From NCBI GenBank assembly GCA_963971225.1, contig OZ020270.1, forward strand, positions 26,969,123-27,033,122: DNA of 64,000 nt, read 5' to 3'. The translations under genes and the position numbers were made by a program. The notes beneath the pieces are model-generated. The model was given only the letters and a program-made list of their open reading frames with translations, had not been told where the DNA came from and did no database searches. The stretch is from Melieria omissa. Taxonomy: Eukaryota > Arthropoda > Insecta > Diptera > Ulidiidae. Below, piece after piece: positions 1-10,543 of this stretch; the stretch's first letter is position 1, and each line of letters opens with the position of its first letter.

Positions 1-430
1 GGTATCGCCCAATATCTTTACTGCCGTGTACCGGAAAAGTACTAGAAAAAATTTTTGCTAGACGCCTAATGTGGTTTATGTTAAAATATAACCTAATCAG
101 CCAAAACCAGGTTGCATTCAAAAAAGGCCACGGCACTATGGATGCACTATTATACTTCGACCAATTTGTTAAAGGTCTACAAAAAACCAAGTGTCAGTAC
201 TCAGTCTTGATTGTGAAAAAGCCTTCGATAGGGTTGGGGCTCATGTCATATTACAACAAAAGGCAAAGTGGAAAGTGGGCACAAAAATATTTAACTTCAT
301 AAAATCCTTTTTATCAAATAGATCATTTCGAGTTAGAATCAATAATTCATTTTCAAATAAACATTATCTATACAATGGTATCCCGCAAGGATCACCACTC
401 TCTGTTATCCTGTTTATTATTGCCTTCAAC
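1..430 (+). pseudogene. LINE reverse transcriptase fragment, copy A
   Basis: This is the middle of a non-LTR reverse transcriptase, cut by the window start. The blocks YRPISLLP, QNQVAFKKGHGT, LDCEKAFDRVG and GIPQGSPLS are visible, the last being the region-B motif of LINE polymerases. A one-base frameshift near 186 separates the first half from the LDCEKAFDRVG half, and copy B has the same lesion, so it predates the duplication. The reading frame stops where a ProtoP-like element begins at 431, with CTTCAAC (424-430) as its left target duplication. The catalytic YADD box is not in this copy; it is at about 7930 after copy B. Confidence 0.85.
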
Positions 431-1254
431 CACAGAATAAACAGTATACAGAATGCGCATGTCGACCAGCGAAGCAATCTGAATTTCGGGTGCGGGCCGA
501 AAGCAGCAAAAGGGAAGATAACAGAGTTGGTTGAACAGAACTTCTGTCTCTGTTAATTTCTCGTGCGACGATGAGCTCTGTTATTGTAATTTCGGTAAGT
601 GCCGAGTGGTGCAGAGCGAGCTCGTGCGCTCGATGCCGGCCATAGAAGCTACTGTTATTTTCAATGAAGCGAATGAAGGGCGATGTGCTATCGCTGTTGT
701 TGTGTTGATCAACGAACTGACTGACTTTGGCTGCCTATTCGTGGCGTGTGTCGATTAATAAGAACACGTTTTTTTCATGTAATTATTGGATCGACCTTCT
801 GCGTGAAAAGATATCCTTATATCCTTATGAGCACTTGAAGGCTAAGGTTTCGCAAATTTTGGCGTAAATGACTTCTCGCTACGATTTATTACTTTATCCC
901 TACGCCTTTTATCCCCACTGAAACCTAAAAAAATGAGAGGTTCCGAAGAATCGTAATTACAAAGTTTTGCATTTAATCACGTCTAATGTATGTACAGTGC
1001 AAGCTCGATTTTCGTGACTAATTAAAAACCAGACCTGTCGCGAAAATTCAGTTTCAGAACCTAAAATTTTATTTAAAAATTTTATGTAATTTTTGAAATT
1101 AGAATTGTTTTTATTTATATATTTACATTTTAAACAATTTTAAAGAAATTGGAGATTTTGGTTTGCTTTTTAAGCTAATTATTAAAAAAAAAACAGCTGA
1201 ATCACGTGATTAATATAGTGCTGTTGTCGGCTTAACAATCCAAAAAGGTTAATA

Positions 1255-2540
1255 CCAGGTATGCGCCTATGAAACCGGTACCGACATCTAGCGGTAAATA
1301 GCCGAATATTTATAAACTTCGGAACCGTACCAAATGTCATGTTTACTTCTTCTGTCATATGTCAACAATATTCAGTTCACAATTTGTCAAGTTTCATCCA
1401 ACAACGCATTGTTTGACGCTCCGGAAAATGTCGGATTACGTGCCTACAAATTACGATTTGCGGACACAGTTAATTTTGTGTTACCATTTGAAGAAAAACG
1501 CTTCTGAATCGCATCGAATGCTTGTGGAAGCTTACGGCGAGCATGCTCTTGGTCGCACACAGTGTATCGAGTGGTTCAATAAATTTAAAAGTGGTGATTT
1601 TGATGTGAGAAACGAGGAGCGTGGCCGGTCACCAAAAAAGTTTGAAGACGCCGAATTGCAAGCATTGCTTGATGAAGATGATGGCCAAACGCAAAAACAG
1701 CTCGCAGAACAATTGGGTGTTGACCGTCGGACCGTCGGAAAAAGTTTAAAAGCAATGGGAAAAATGTTAAAGGTCGGTAGATGGGTGCCACATGAACTGA
1801 CTGAAAGGCAGCAAGAAAACCGAAAAACCACTTGTGAAATGCTGCTCGCCCGGTACAAAAGAAAGTCGTTTTTGCATCGAATCGTAACTGGTGATGAAAA
1901 GTGGGTCTATTTCAAGAATCCCAAACGAAAAAGATCGTATGTTAACCGCGGCGAAAGTGCGCAATCGACCGCAAGGCCAGATCGCTTCGGAAAGAAGGCC
2001 ATGCTATGTGTTTTCTGGGACCAGCGTGGTGTCATATGGTATGACCTTCTAAAACCTGGTGTAACGGTTAACGGTGAACGTTACCAACAACAATTGGCCG
2101 ATTTGAACCGTGCTATACGCCAAAAACACCCAGAATATGAAGCCAGGCAACACAAAGTGATTTTCCTCGATGACAACGCACCACCACACCGCACTAGAGC
2201 CACCAAAGAAGTGGTTGCATCGTACAACTGGGAAGCTCTTGCTCATGCGGCTTACTCACCAGACTTGGCGCCTTCGGATTATCACATGTTCGCATCGATG
2301 GGCCACGCATTAACGGAACGGCGCCTCAATTCTCACGCAGAAGTCAAAAAATGGATCGATGATTGGTTTCAGGCAAAAGACGACAAATTTTTTTGGCGAG
2401 GCATCCATAAATTGCCTGAGAGATGGGAAAAATGTGTAGCTAGTGATGGCCATTACTTTGAAGAATAAAATTGTAATCATTTCCTCACAATAAACGTGTT
2501 TTTTCAAAAATAATTACCGGTTTCATATGCGCATACCTGG
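1255..2540 (+). mobile_element. Complete mariner element
   Basis: This 1286-bp element is flanked by TA at 1253-1254 and 2541-2542. Terminal inverted repeats begin CCAGGTATGCG on the left and read the same, inverted, on the right (GCATACCTGG at 2531-2540). The second copy of the tandem duplication carries the uninterrupted target (AATATACC near 5280), which fixes both ends to the base. The single long frame inside is intact, so this copy could be autonomous. Length and structure match the usual 1.3-kb mariner. Confidence 0.97.
1428..2468 (+). CDS. Mariner transposase (DD34D), intact
   Basis: This 346-residue protein catalyses cut-and-paste transposition of the surrounding mariner in the nucleus. 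The N-terminal half holds the helix-turn-helix DNA-binding region, including a WVPHEL linker motif. The catalytic triad is visible: D in TGDEKWVYF, D in FLDDNAPPH, and D in YSPDLAPSDYH, with 34 residues between the last two, which defines the DD34D mariner family. The ATG at 1428 is preferred over an in-frame ATG at 1359 because mariner proteins are about 345 residues and begin just before the helix-turn-helix. No stop or frameshift is seen. By memory of the family the motifs resemble the irritans/vertumnana side of mariner; that subfamily placement is tentative. Confidence 0.95.
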   Translation: MSDYVPTNYDLRTQLILCYHLKKNASESHRMLVEAYGEHALGRTQCIEWFNKFKSGDFDVRNEERGRSPKKFEDAELQALLDEDDGQTQKQLAEQLGVDRRTVGKSLKAMGKMLKVGRWVPHELTERQQENRKTTCEMLLARYKRKSFLHRIVTGDEKWVYFKNPKRKRSYVNRGESAQSTARPDRFGKKAMLCVFWDQRGVIWYDLLKPGVTVNGERYQQQLADLNRAIRQKHPEYEARQHKVIFLDDNAPPHRTRATKEVVASYNWEALAHAAYSPDLAPSDYHMFASMGHALTERRLNSHAEVKKWIDDWFQAKDDKFFWRGIHKLPERWEKCVASDGHYFEE

Positions 2541-3785
2541 TATACCAAAAGACGGGCATTTCCCATTTTTGGTTATAGACATTCTAATAAAATTAAAAAC
2601 AAAACAGATAAAAGTCGCGAAAATAGAATGGTGTTGCTTTTTTCGATATATGTATGTAAATCCACAATTTAAAATATATTTCGTGCATAACGATTGTAGC
2701 AAATCGTTTAACCATCTTTAATATTAAAAATAGTGTGATGACTCTATAGCGTAGTGACTTTTTAAGTCGATAAGTTACCCCCTTTTGACATTCGTTTTCA
2801 TATATTTTTGCACGCTATACTCCTATACTAAAATTACTACCGACAGCGTATGTACGCACTGCGCTGCACGCAGAATGAACCGCAAAGCAAAAATAATTGA
2901 ATCGAAAGTCGAATTCAATGTTTCATTTCCTAGCCGGCAACAAAAACAACAACCATAGCTTATTGCTCTTCTCGCCATATCGCTCCTTCGCTGCAAAAAC
3001 GTCATAACTCAAACAAATTTTTTTTGTTTATGGCAGCCCTGTGTGTATCTGCATATGATCTTTTATCTGTCAAAATCTCTTTGTAAAATATTCAATACTT
3101 TTCTCACAAGACGACATGAAAAATTTTTTGATACCTTGAACTGCCTGCAATGGTAAATTTTAAAATTGAATTTTCTCGGAATGATGTATAGTACAGTAAA
3201 TAGGTATATTTTACTAAAAAAAATACTTAATGGCTGAAATTTTGAGGGTATGTTCGGGGGCATGTCCTGAGTCTAAAACTGAGTTTTCCTATTCGAGGGG
3301 GTAAGGGAAGATACTACCCCCTGCTTATTTAGGGGTGAGCTCGTTTTAACTCCTTATCTCCGGTGCTATTGCTCGTACCGACAAGTCCGAGGGATCAAAT
3401 TTGTGGGAATAAAATTATCTATCTAATGATAATGAAATCGAGGTCATAGGTCGATTAGGTGAATCACAATGGCCGGTCAAAGGTCAAAAGTGAGGGATAG
3501 TTTTCGTTTTTCGTGAATACCTTGAAACCGGTAGGTTTTTTCGCATACTGCTTCGATACCATTTTAAAGTACTTGAAATTACCTACAAAATGAGTGCTCG
3601 AACACTCATCTACTATAAATAGTTTGCCGTCAATCCAACGACCAAGTTGACCGCGCGCGCCGATGTTGAGCCGCGCACGGCGCGAGAAGTACTCATTGCG
3701 CATACATTGCACTCTCTACGTGCTCGCACGTACAGTGCGCGCGGTCAACATCGGCGCACGCGGTCAACTTGGTCGTTGGATTGAC
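2541..3785. repeat. Rest of ProtoP-like copy A with palindrome left arm and loop
   Basis: There is no gene here. The sequence matches 5282-6470 and contains the left arm of the inverted repeat described at 5700-6982. Around 3640-3785 the arm ends in GC-rich sequence (TTGACCGCGCGC, then the inverted TCGGCGCACGCGGTCAA), so the hairpin tip is intact, but the right arm stops after TTGGATTGAC and LINE sequence begins. Confidence 0.75.
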
Positions 3786-4459
3786 AATGAGATATGTACC
3801 CCAATCATCAAAATTGAATAATTGTCTGTAATTTCCCAGATGAGCGGTAAAACACCAGGACCAGATCGCATTTCGTATCCTATGCTTAAGCACCTTCCAC
3901 CACTGTTGGTAACAAGGTTGCTATCTCTATACAATCTAATTTTTGACCGCGGTGTATACCCGACAATATGGAAAATGGCAACAGTCATCGCTATCCCTAA
4001 ACCCAATAAGCCGAGCACTGACATTTCTGGGTATCGCCCAATATCTTTACTGCCGTGTACCGGAAAAGTACTAGAAAAAATTTTTGCTAGACGCCTAATG
4101 TGGTTTATGTTAAAATATAACCTAATCAGCCAAAACCAGGTTGCATTCAAAAAAGGCCACGGCACTATGGATGCACTATTATACTTCGACCAATTTGTTA
4201 AAGGTCTACAAAAAACCAAGTGTCAGTACTCAGTCTTGATTGTGAAAAAGCCTTCGATAGGGTTGGGGCTCATGTCATATTACAACAAATGGCAAAGTGG
4301 AAAGTGGGCACAAAAATATTTAACTTCATAAAATCCTTTTTATCAAATAGATCATTTCGAGTTAGAATCAATAATTCATTTTCAAATAAACATTATCTAT
4401 ACAATGGTATCCCGCAAGGATCACCACTCTCTGTTATCCTGTTTATTATTGCCTTCAAC
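3786..4459 (+). pseudogene. LINE reverse transcriptase fragment, copy B
   Basis: This is the N-terminal and middle part of a non-LTR reverse transcriptase. Visible blocks are GKTPGPDRI (region 0/1), MATVIAIPKP, GYRPISLLP, AFKKGHGT, LDCEKAFDRVG and GIPQGSPLS. A one-base frameshift near 4213 splits it, shared with copy A. The frame continues after the 3.4-kb insertion that starts at 4460, with YADD at about 7930, so these pieces form one element. The presence of a C-terminal RNase H remnant near 10,030 and the TAAA tail at 14,745 fit the I clade better than Jockey. No endonuclease domain or ORF1 is present. Confidence 0.88.
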
Positions 4460-5699
4460 CACAGAATAAACAGTATACAGAATGCGCATGTCGACCAGCG
4501 AAGCAATCTGAATTTCGGGTGCGGGCCGAAAGCAGCAAAAGGGAAGATAACAGAGTTGGTTGAACAGAACTTCTGTCTCTGTTAATTTCTCGTGCGACGA
4601 TGAGCTCTGTTATTGTAATTTCGGTAAGTGCCGAGTGGTGCAGAGCGAGCTCGTGCGCTCGATGCCGGCCATAGAAGCTACTGTTATTTTCAATGAAGCG
4701 AATGAAGGGCGATGTGCTATCGTTGTTGTTGTGTTGATCAACGAACTGACTGACTTTGGCTGCCTATTCCTGGCGTGTGTCGATTAATAAGAACACGTTT
4801 TTTTCATGTAATTATTGGATCGACCTTCTGCGTGAAAAGATATCCTTATATCCTTATGAGCACTTGAAGGCTAAGGTTTCGCAAATTTTGGCGTAAATGA
4901 CTTCTCGCTACGATTTATTACTTTATCCCTACGCCTTTTATCCCCACTGAAACCTAAAAAAATGAGAGGTTCCGAAGAATCGTAATTACAAAGTTTTGCA
5001 TTTAATCACGTCTAATGTATGTACAGTGCAAGCTCGATTTTCGTGACTAATTAAAAACCAGACCTGTCGCGAAAATTCAGTTTCAGAACCTAAAATTTTA
5101 TTTAATAATTTTATGTAATTTTTGAAATTAGAATTGTTTTTATTTATATATTTACATTTTAAACAATTTTAAAGAAATTGGAGATTTTGGGTTGCTTTTT
5201 AAGCTAATTATTAAAAAAAAAACAGCTGAATCACGTGATTAATATAGTGCTGTTGTCGGCTTAACAATCCAAAAAGGTTAATATACCAAAAGACGGGGAT
5301 TTCCCATTTTTGGTTATAGACATTCTAATAAAATTAAAAACAAAACAGATAAAAGTCGCGAAAATAGAATGGTGTTGCTTTTTTCGATATATGTATGTAA
5401 ATCCACAATTTAAAATATATTTCGTGCATAACGATTGTAGCAAATCGTTTAACCATCTTTAATATTAAAAATAGTGTGATGACTCTATAGCGTAGTGACT
5501 TTTTAAGTCGATAAGTTACCCCCTTTTGACATTCGTTTTCATATATTTTTGCACGCTATACTCCTATACTAAAATTACTACCGACAGCGTATGTACGCAC
5601 TGCGCTGCACGCAGAATGAACCGCAAAGCAAAAATAATTGAATCGAAAGTCGAATTCAATGTTTCATTTCCTAGCCGGCAACAATAACAACAACCATAG

Positions 5700-6982
5700 C
5701 TTATTGCTCTTCTCGCCATATCGCTCCTTCGCTGCAAAAACGTCATAACTCAAAAAATTTTTTTTTTGGTTTATGGCAGCCCTGTGTGTATCTGCATATG
5801 ATCTTTTATCTGTCAAAATCTCTTTGTAAAATATTCAATACTTTTCTCACAAGACGACATGAAAAATTTTTTGATACCTTGAACTGCCTGCAATGGTAAA
5901 TTTTAAAATTGAATTTTCTCGGAATGATGTATAGTACAGTAAATAGGTATATTTTACTAAAAAAAATACTTAATGGCTGAAATTTTGAGGGTATGTTCGG
6001 GGGCATGTCCTGAGTCTAAAACTGAGTTTTCGTATTCGAGGGGGTAAGGGAAGATACTACCCCCTGCTTATTTAGGGGTGAGCTCGTTTTAACTCCTTAT
6101 CTCCGGTGCTATTGCTCGTACCGACAAGTCCGAGGGATCAAATTTGTGGGGAATAAAATTATCTATCTAATGATAATGAAATCGAGGTCATAGGTCGATT
6201 AGGTGAATCACAATGGCCGGTCAAAGGTCAAAAGTGAGGGATAGTTTTCGTTTTTCGTGAATACCTTGAAACCGGTAGGTTTTTTCGCATACTGCTTCGA
6301 TACCATTTTAAAGTACTTGAAATTACCTACAAAATGAGTGCTCGAACACTCATCTACTATAAATAGTTTGCCGTCAATCCAACGACCAATTTGACCGCGC
6401 GCGCCGATGTTGAGCCGCGCACGGCGCGAGAAGTACTCATTGCGGTCAACATCGGCGCACGCGGTCAACTTGGTCGTTGGATTGACGGCAAACTATTTAT
6501 AGTAGATGAGTGTTCGAGCACTCATTTTGTAGGTAATTTCAAGTACTTTAAAATGGTATCGAAGCAGTTTGCGAAAAACGTACCGGTTTCACGGTATTCA
6601 CGAAAAACGAAAACTATCCCTCACTTTTGACCTTTGACCGGCCATTGTGATTCACCTAATCGACCTATGACCTCGATTTTATTATCATTAGATAGATAAT
6701 TTTATTCCCCACAAATTTGATCCCTCGGACTTGTCGGTACGAGCAATAGCACCGGGGATAAGGAGTTAAAACGAGCTCACCCCTAAATAAGCAGGGGGTA
6801 GTATCTTCCCCCACCCCCTCGAATACGAAAACTCAGTTTTAGACTCAGGACATGCCCCCGAACACACCCTCAAAATTTCAGCCATTAAGTATTTTGTTTT
6901 AGTAAATGTGATTTATTTGTCTCTATTTACTGTACTAGTAGTTTTGAATTATGACATTCTTGCAACGAAGGAGCGATATGTA
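5700..6982. repeat. Large palindrome (foldback) inside the ProtoP-like element
   Basis: The left arm (about 5700-6430) is repeated in inverse orientation at about 6450-6982, with the symmetry centre near 6435. The tip pairs CCGTCAATCCAACGACCA (6373-6390) with its inverse at 6470-6487 around a short GC-rich loop. The right arm lacks about 180 bp matching 5757-5935. Long reading frames here, such as 6208-6468 and 6391-6630, simply mirror each other and are not genes. Confidence 0.9.
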
Positions 6983-6989
6983 TATGTAA

Positions 6990-7597
6990 TATGGCGTTCA
7001 AACTGACTCATTTAAACTAGTTTAAGTAAAAAGAGCTTTTTGTTGAACACAACCGTCCAGACTGCTCAATGAAGTTTAATTTGACAGCAGTTTGTTTACA
7101 CACAACAAACAAATATTTTTGTAAACTGATGTGCTGGGAGCATAATTCGAGCGAAATATTGGCGCATATTTCATAAACCACGGCATCGTACTCAACTTCA
7201 TTCAATATTAGACGCCTTGTATTCAGATGCCACAAAAAGGCGATGAATGGAATGAAAGCAGTGCGAGCAACACGATAATTTTTATATATTTCAAAATTTT
7301 CACATTTTCAATGTTTGTTTGGTTTTGTTGCGATAAATTGACAGCTGAATCTGTAGGGATGTTTTTTCTAGTTTGTGTTTAGGGTGTGCGCTGTATTCAG
7401 TTGACAAAAAAGCTTTTTCATAGAAAGCTTTCGGATGCAACCTTGCGTTAAACTCGTTTCAAAACATGTTAAATGGTTTAACACGTTTAATTTCCAACAA
7501 CAATTGCATGTGAATGAACAGGTTTTCGAACTGGTTTTGTTCATTTAACTTGTTTAAGCACATTAAACACGTTTAAGTCGTCAGTTTGAACGCCATA
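6990..7597. mobile_element. MITE with TAA duplication, Harbinger-like
   Basis: This 608-bp element begins TATGGCGTTCAAACTGAC and ends with the inverse, GTCAGTTTGAACGCCATA. It is flanked by TAA at 6987-6989 and 7598-7600. A 3-bp TAA/TTA duplication is typical of PIF/Harbinger. No coding capacity is seen, and the interior is rich in TTTAA-type repeats near both ends. Confidence 0.8.
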
Positions 7598-7875
7598 TAA
7601 GAAGCAAGTGGCACTTCGTTTTTTTGCCGACAACAACAGCAACCACAGCCGACGCTATTTTCACTTCAATGCTTCGCGGAGCCGCGATTATTACTTTCTT
7701 CTTATCTCTGTGCTGTTTGTTCTGTGAAATAACAGAAACGAATGCTGTCTAGTGCTGTTTGTAATGTTAATAGCAGAGGACGTAATGTTCAATTAACAGT
7801 GGTCGTAATATTACGACCCCTTAACATTTTTGAATTTGTATGAGATGCGCGTTCTGTATTACCGTTTATTCTGTG

Positions 7876-8340
7876 CTTCAACACAATTAGTAACATAATA
7901 TCTTCATATAAACAGATAAAACACTTTGTATACGCAGACGACGTACTTATATTTACTAAAATTAAAAATCTTACTGTTGTCAATAACTTTTTTCAAAACA
8001 TTTTAAAGGACTTGTCAGACTGGTCGCCAACCTTCGGTACTCGGCTGTCGTACGAAAAATGTAAAACTTTCCACATATGTAAAAATTTAAGATGTACAAA
8101 CTTAAATATTAAAATCAACAATGTTAATATAGAAAATGTAAAATCACTAAAAATCGTAGGTGTAATTTTTGACTCAAAATTAATCTTTAAAGAACATGTT
8201 TTGTTTTTAAAAAGAAATATTAATTCAAGGTTGAACACCATAAAGTACCTATCATGTAAACATAGCTATATTCACATCACAACACTCGCTAACGTTTGTA
8301 AAGCACTAATTTTGTCTTTAATCGATTATGGCCTTATTAA
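7876..8340 (+). pseudogene. LINE reverse transcriptase catalytic core
   Basis: The frame resumes the LINE interrupted at 4459. FVYADDVLIF carries the YADD catalytic aspartates at about 7930, followed by the palm and thumb (DLSDWSPTFG, KSLKIVGVIFDSKLIF, SLIDYGL). The frame ends at about 8340, where a DD37E transposon begins. The expected continuation GYCAKSILNTL is found at 9362. The copy is inactive because of the insertions and the upstream frameshift. Confidence 0.9.
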
Positions 8341-9361
8341 AGACTGTTTCAGTTAAAATCTGGCAGCATTGTATGTTGCAAAACTCCGTTGTCTTTCGCA
8401 TGATGAGATGGAAACTCGGGCACGTGATAGTACCGTTATTTTTCTACAAAATGTCAAAATTCGAAGTTTCTATTGTAAAATTTGTGGACGATGGAGACGA
8501 AAGAAATGGTGAATAGAAAATTGGTTCTGGACATAAATATAAAAAATCCACAAATGTCACAAAATCAGTTGGCAAAAAAGTTAAATATCGCAAGATCGAC
8601 TATGAAATGTGATAACAAATTTTAGAAAATATCAGACGGTAAAAAGAAAGAGAGGATCGGGAAGAAAAAGTGGAAGTATAAATAAAAAACTTGAAGATGG
8701 TGTGAAAAGGGCATTCAAGAGGAATCCAAACCTATCTGTGCGTGCTGTTGCTGCATTATCGGGAACATCGCCTTCAACCTTACATAGAATTAAAAGCAGA
8801 GCAAATTTAAAAACATACAAGGTCAAAAAAGTGCCAGACAGAGATGCCGAAAAGACTTCCCTATGTAAAACACGTGCCCGAAAATTGTATACAAACTTCT
8901 CTACAAAATTCAAGTGCTGCATCATGGACGATGAAACCTACTGCGTAGCGGATTTCCAACAGATACCAGGGCAAGAGTTTTATGTGGCAACAGAAAAGGG
9001 CATGGTTAAGGATAAGTACAAAAATAAAAAAAAGCGAAATATCCAAAAAAACATTTAATCTGGGAGGCAATATGCACATGCAGTAGAAAGAGTGAAGAAT
9101 TCATAACTACGGGTACGATAGATACCGAAGTGTATATAAAGGAGTGCTTAAAGAAAAGACTTTTACCATTCATAAAGAAACATGATATTCCAGTTATGTT
9201 TTGGCCCGATTTGGCAACCTGCCGTTATTCGCATAGTGCTCTAGAAATCTATAGAGAAAATGCCATCAATTTTGTACCAAAAGATGCCAACCCCCCCAAC
9301 TGCCCCGAGTTACGCCCGATTGAGTTGTATTGGGCTTAAATGAAGAAAAAACTGAAGAACA
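8341..9361 (+). mobile_element. DD37E-type Tc1/mariner relative, degraded
   Basis: This roughly 1-kb insertion separates LINE residues ending SLIDYGL from residues beginning GYCAKS. It contains a damaged DD37E transposase. Terminal repeats are not clear; the right end seems to stop just after the coding region, so the element is probably truncated. The boundaries are placed from the LINE reading frame and are good to about 10-20 bp. Confidence 0.7.
8451..9345 (+). pseudogene. DD37E transposase pseudogene
   Basis: The protein starts MSKFEV and shows a helix-turn-helix region (MSQNQLAKKLNIARST, then LSVRAVAALSGTSPSTLHRI). The catalytic blocks are DDETY (first acidic residue), FWPDLATC (second) and LRPIELYW (third), with 37 residues between the second D and the final E. 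That spacing defines the DD37E group, described first in mosquitoes. Several frameshifts break it: near 8500-8610, around 9055 (after NIQKNI) and near 9090-9120. The parts lie in frames 8609-9058 and 9130-9339. Confidence 0.85.
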
Positions 9362-9428
9362 CGGGTATTGCGCAAAAAGTATTTTAAATACTTTACGCGG
9401 CCCATATCACGCAGCAGTTCGGCGTAGT
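9362..9428 (+). pseudogene. Short LINE thumb segment
   Basis: The residues GYCAKSILNTLRGPYHAAVRRS continue the LINE thumb region between the DD37E element and the next MITE. The last eight bases, GGCGTAGT, are the MITE's target duplication, and the frame resumes after it at 9823 with RAFRTSPVKNIL. Confidence 0.85.
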
Positions 9429-9814
9429 CATATATGTAATACTTCTATATTGGCACTAACGTATCTTCACAATGTGTTTTCATTCGGAAATCAAAGGGAG
9501 ACAAGCGATGAGACAGAAAACACGAAATTTTGTGAATGTATTTCTATGCATTTATACATGTGCACTTCTACACATGAACAACTGTGAAACTGCTCCAGGG
9601 GCGGTCGAAAAAATTTCAGTTAATTTCGACAAATTTTTATTTTTTTCCAGTCAATTTTTTTCCCGCCTGAACGCACCTGACTTTTTTGCCACTTTTGACA
9701 GCTGTCAGAGTACATTCGTTTATCGCTTTCTCGCTCATATTTCACTATTGCTGTACTGTGATGTTGGCGAATGTACTTTGAGCTTAGTGCCAATATAGAA
9801 GTATTACATATATG
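9429..9814. mobile_element. 386-bp MITE with 8-bp duplication
   Basis: Terminal repeats begin CATATATGTAATACTTCTAT and are exactly inverted at the right end for about 30 bp. The flanks GGCGTAGT (9421-9428 and 9815-9822) form an 8-bp duplication inside LINE coding sequence. Eight bases fit hAT or P superfamilies, but the terminal sequence alone does not decide between them. There is no coding capacity. Confidence 0.9.
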
Positions 9815-9822
9815 GGCGTAGT

Positions 9823-10541
9823 ATTCGCGCGTTTCGGACGTCTCCAGTAAAGAATATATTAGCAGAGGCTGGCCTTCCTACTATCGAACACCGTCTTAAA
9901 CGCAACACCCTTCCCAAAACTCAATGCCGCAATAAAATATTATGCGACACGATTGTAAAAGCGTCAAAGCAGAAGCGGCAGTTAAGTCACCAATCCGCAA
10001 AATTGTACGGACTTGCGCATAAACCTCTGTACATCAGGCCCGGTCATACAGGCATTACAGGTAATGAACTGGCGGACAAAGGGGCTAAGTTGACATCGAG
10101 ACAACCATTACTACTCTTCCCTACATTTGCAAAAATTGACGTATACAAAGAAATAGCGCGACTTATTAGCGAGGAACAAGAACTTGATTGGTACAGCCTT
10201 ATCCAACATTATACAAAAGTAAAAAATACGGGGAAAAAACCCCTGTACCCTACCAACTGCTCTTGCACCGAAATCAAAGATTTTGTCAGACAACACATCG
10301 GGCACACCCGCCTTACACATGAATACCTCTTTCCCGGTAACCAACGACCAATGTGTCACTTTTGCAACTACAACGAATTGTAAGTAGAGCATATACTCTC
10401 GCAATGCAAACCCTTCGAGAAAATCAGAAGAAAAGTACTTAACGGCAAAAACACATTCGAACTGCTCTCAACGACTAATCAAACAAATATCAAACTAGTG
10501 TTCAAATATCTCGAAAGTTGTAAATTAGTAGATAAGATATA
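9823..10541 (+). pseudogene. LINE C-terminus: end of RNase H and zinc-knuckle region
   Basis: The frame runs RAFRTSPVKNILAEAGLP (thumb), then a compressed stretch, then RPGHTGITGNELADKGAK, the last motif of an RNase H domain. The earlier RNase H acidic residues are missing, so an internal deletion removed most of that domain. A cysteine-rich tail follows (CHFCNYNEL, then VEHILSQC after a TAA stop at 10,381). The frame ends FKYLESCKLVDKI just before the DD41D-like insertion at 10,544. An RNase H remnant supports the I clade. Confidence 0.85.
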
Positions 10542-10543
10542 TA

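Larger units (their letters stand above)
431..3785. mobile_element. Left part of ProtoP-like element, copy A (truncated)
   Basis: It begins CACAGAATAAACAG immediately after CTTCAAC, exactly as the second copy does at 4460. It runs to the palindrome centre near 3700-3785 and then breaks into LINE sequence, so it lacks its right terminal repeat. It has no transposase of its own. A mariner sits inside it at 1255-2540. The palindrome loop in this copy is longer (about 3700-3750) than in the second copy. Confidence 0.75.
1..6470. repeat. Tandem segmental duplication (two copies)
   Basis: Bases 1-1254 repeat at 4030-5283 (offset 4029), and 2541 to about 3700 repeat at 5282 to about 6440 (offset 2741). 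The 1288-bp change in offset is exactly the mariner plus one TA present only in the first copy. The copies differ by scattered single bases and small indels. Each unit holds a piece of LINE reverse transcriptase, the left part of a ProtoP-like element and the left arm of a large palindrome. The junction lies near 3785, where the palindrome's right arm is replaced by LINE sequence. A misassembly of two haplotypes in tandem would look similar. Confidence 0.93.
4460..7875. mobile_element. ProtoP-like non-autonomous transposon, complete ends
   Basis: The ends are CACAGAATAAAC at 4460 and its inverse GTTTATTCTGTG at 7875, continuing as terminal repeats of about 30 bp that finish in GCGCAT. The element is flanked by CTTCAAC at 4453-4459 and 7876-7882, a 7-bp duplication lying inside LINE reverse transcriptase. 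A second copy with the same ends and a different 7-bp duplication is at 20,604-21,339. Seven-base duplications and roughly 30-bp repeats are features I recall for ProtoP/1360-type members of the P superfamily. There is no transposase; the interior holds a large palindrome and a small Harbinger-like MITE. Confidence 0.85.

Noticed and set aside
6208..6630. Two frames with the same GARGQ-GRWIDGKLF sequence on opposite strands
   Set aside because: They mirror each other because the DNA is a palindrome; the apparent protein similarity is not independent evidence.
4460..7875. Polinton/Maverick or foldback-only interpretation
   Set aside because: Terminal repeats are about 30 bp with 7-bp duplications and there are no polymerase or integrase genes; the palindrome is internal.
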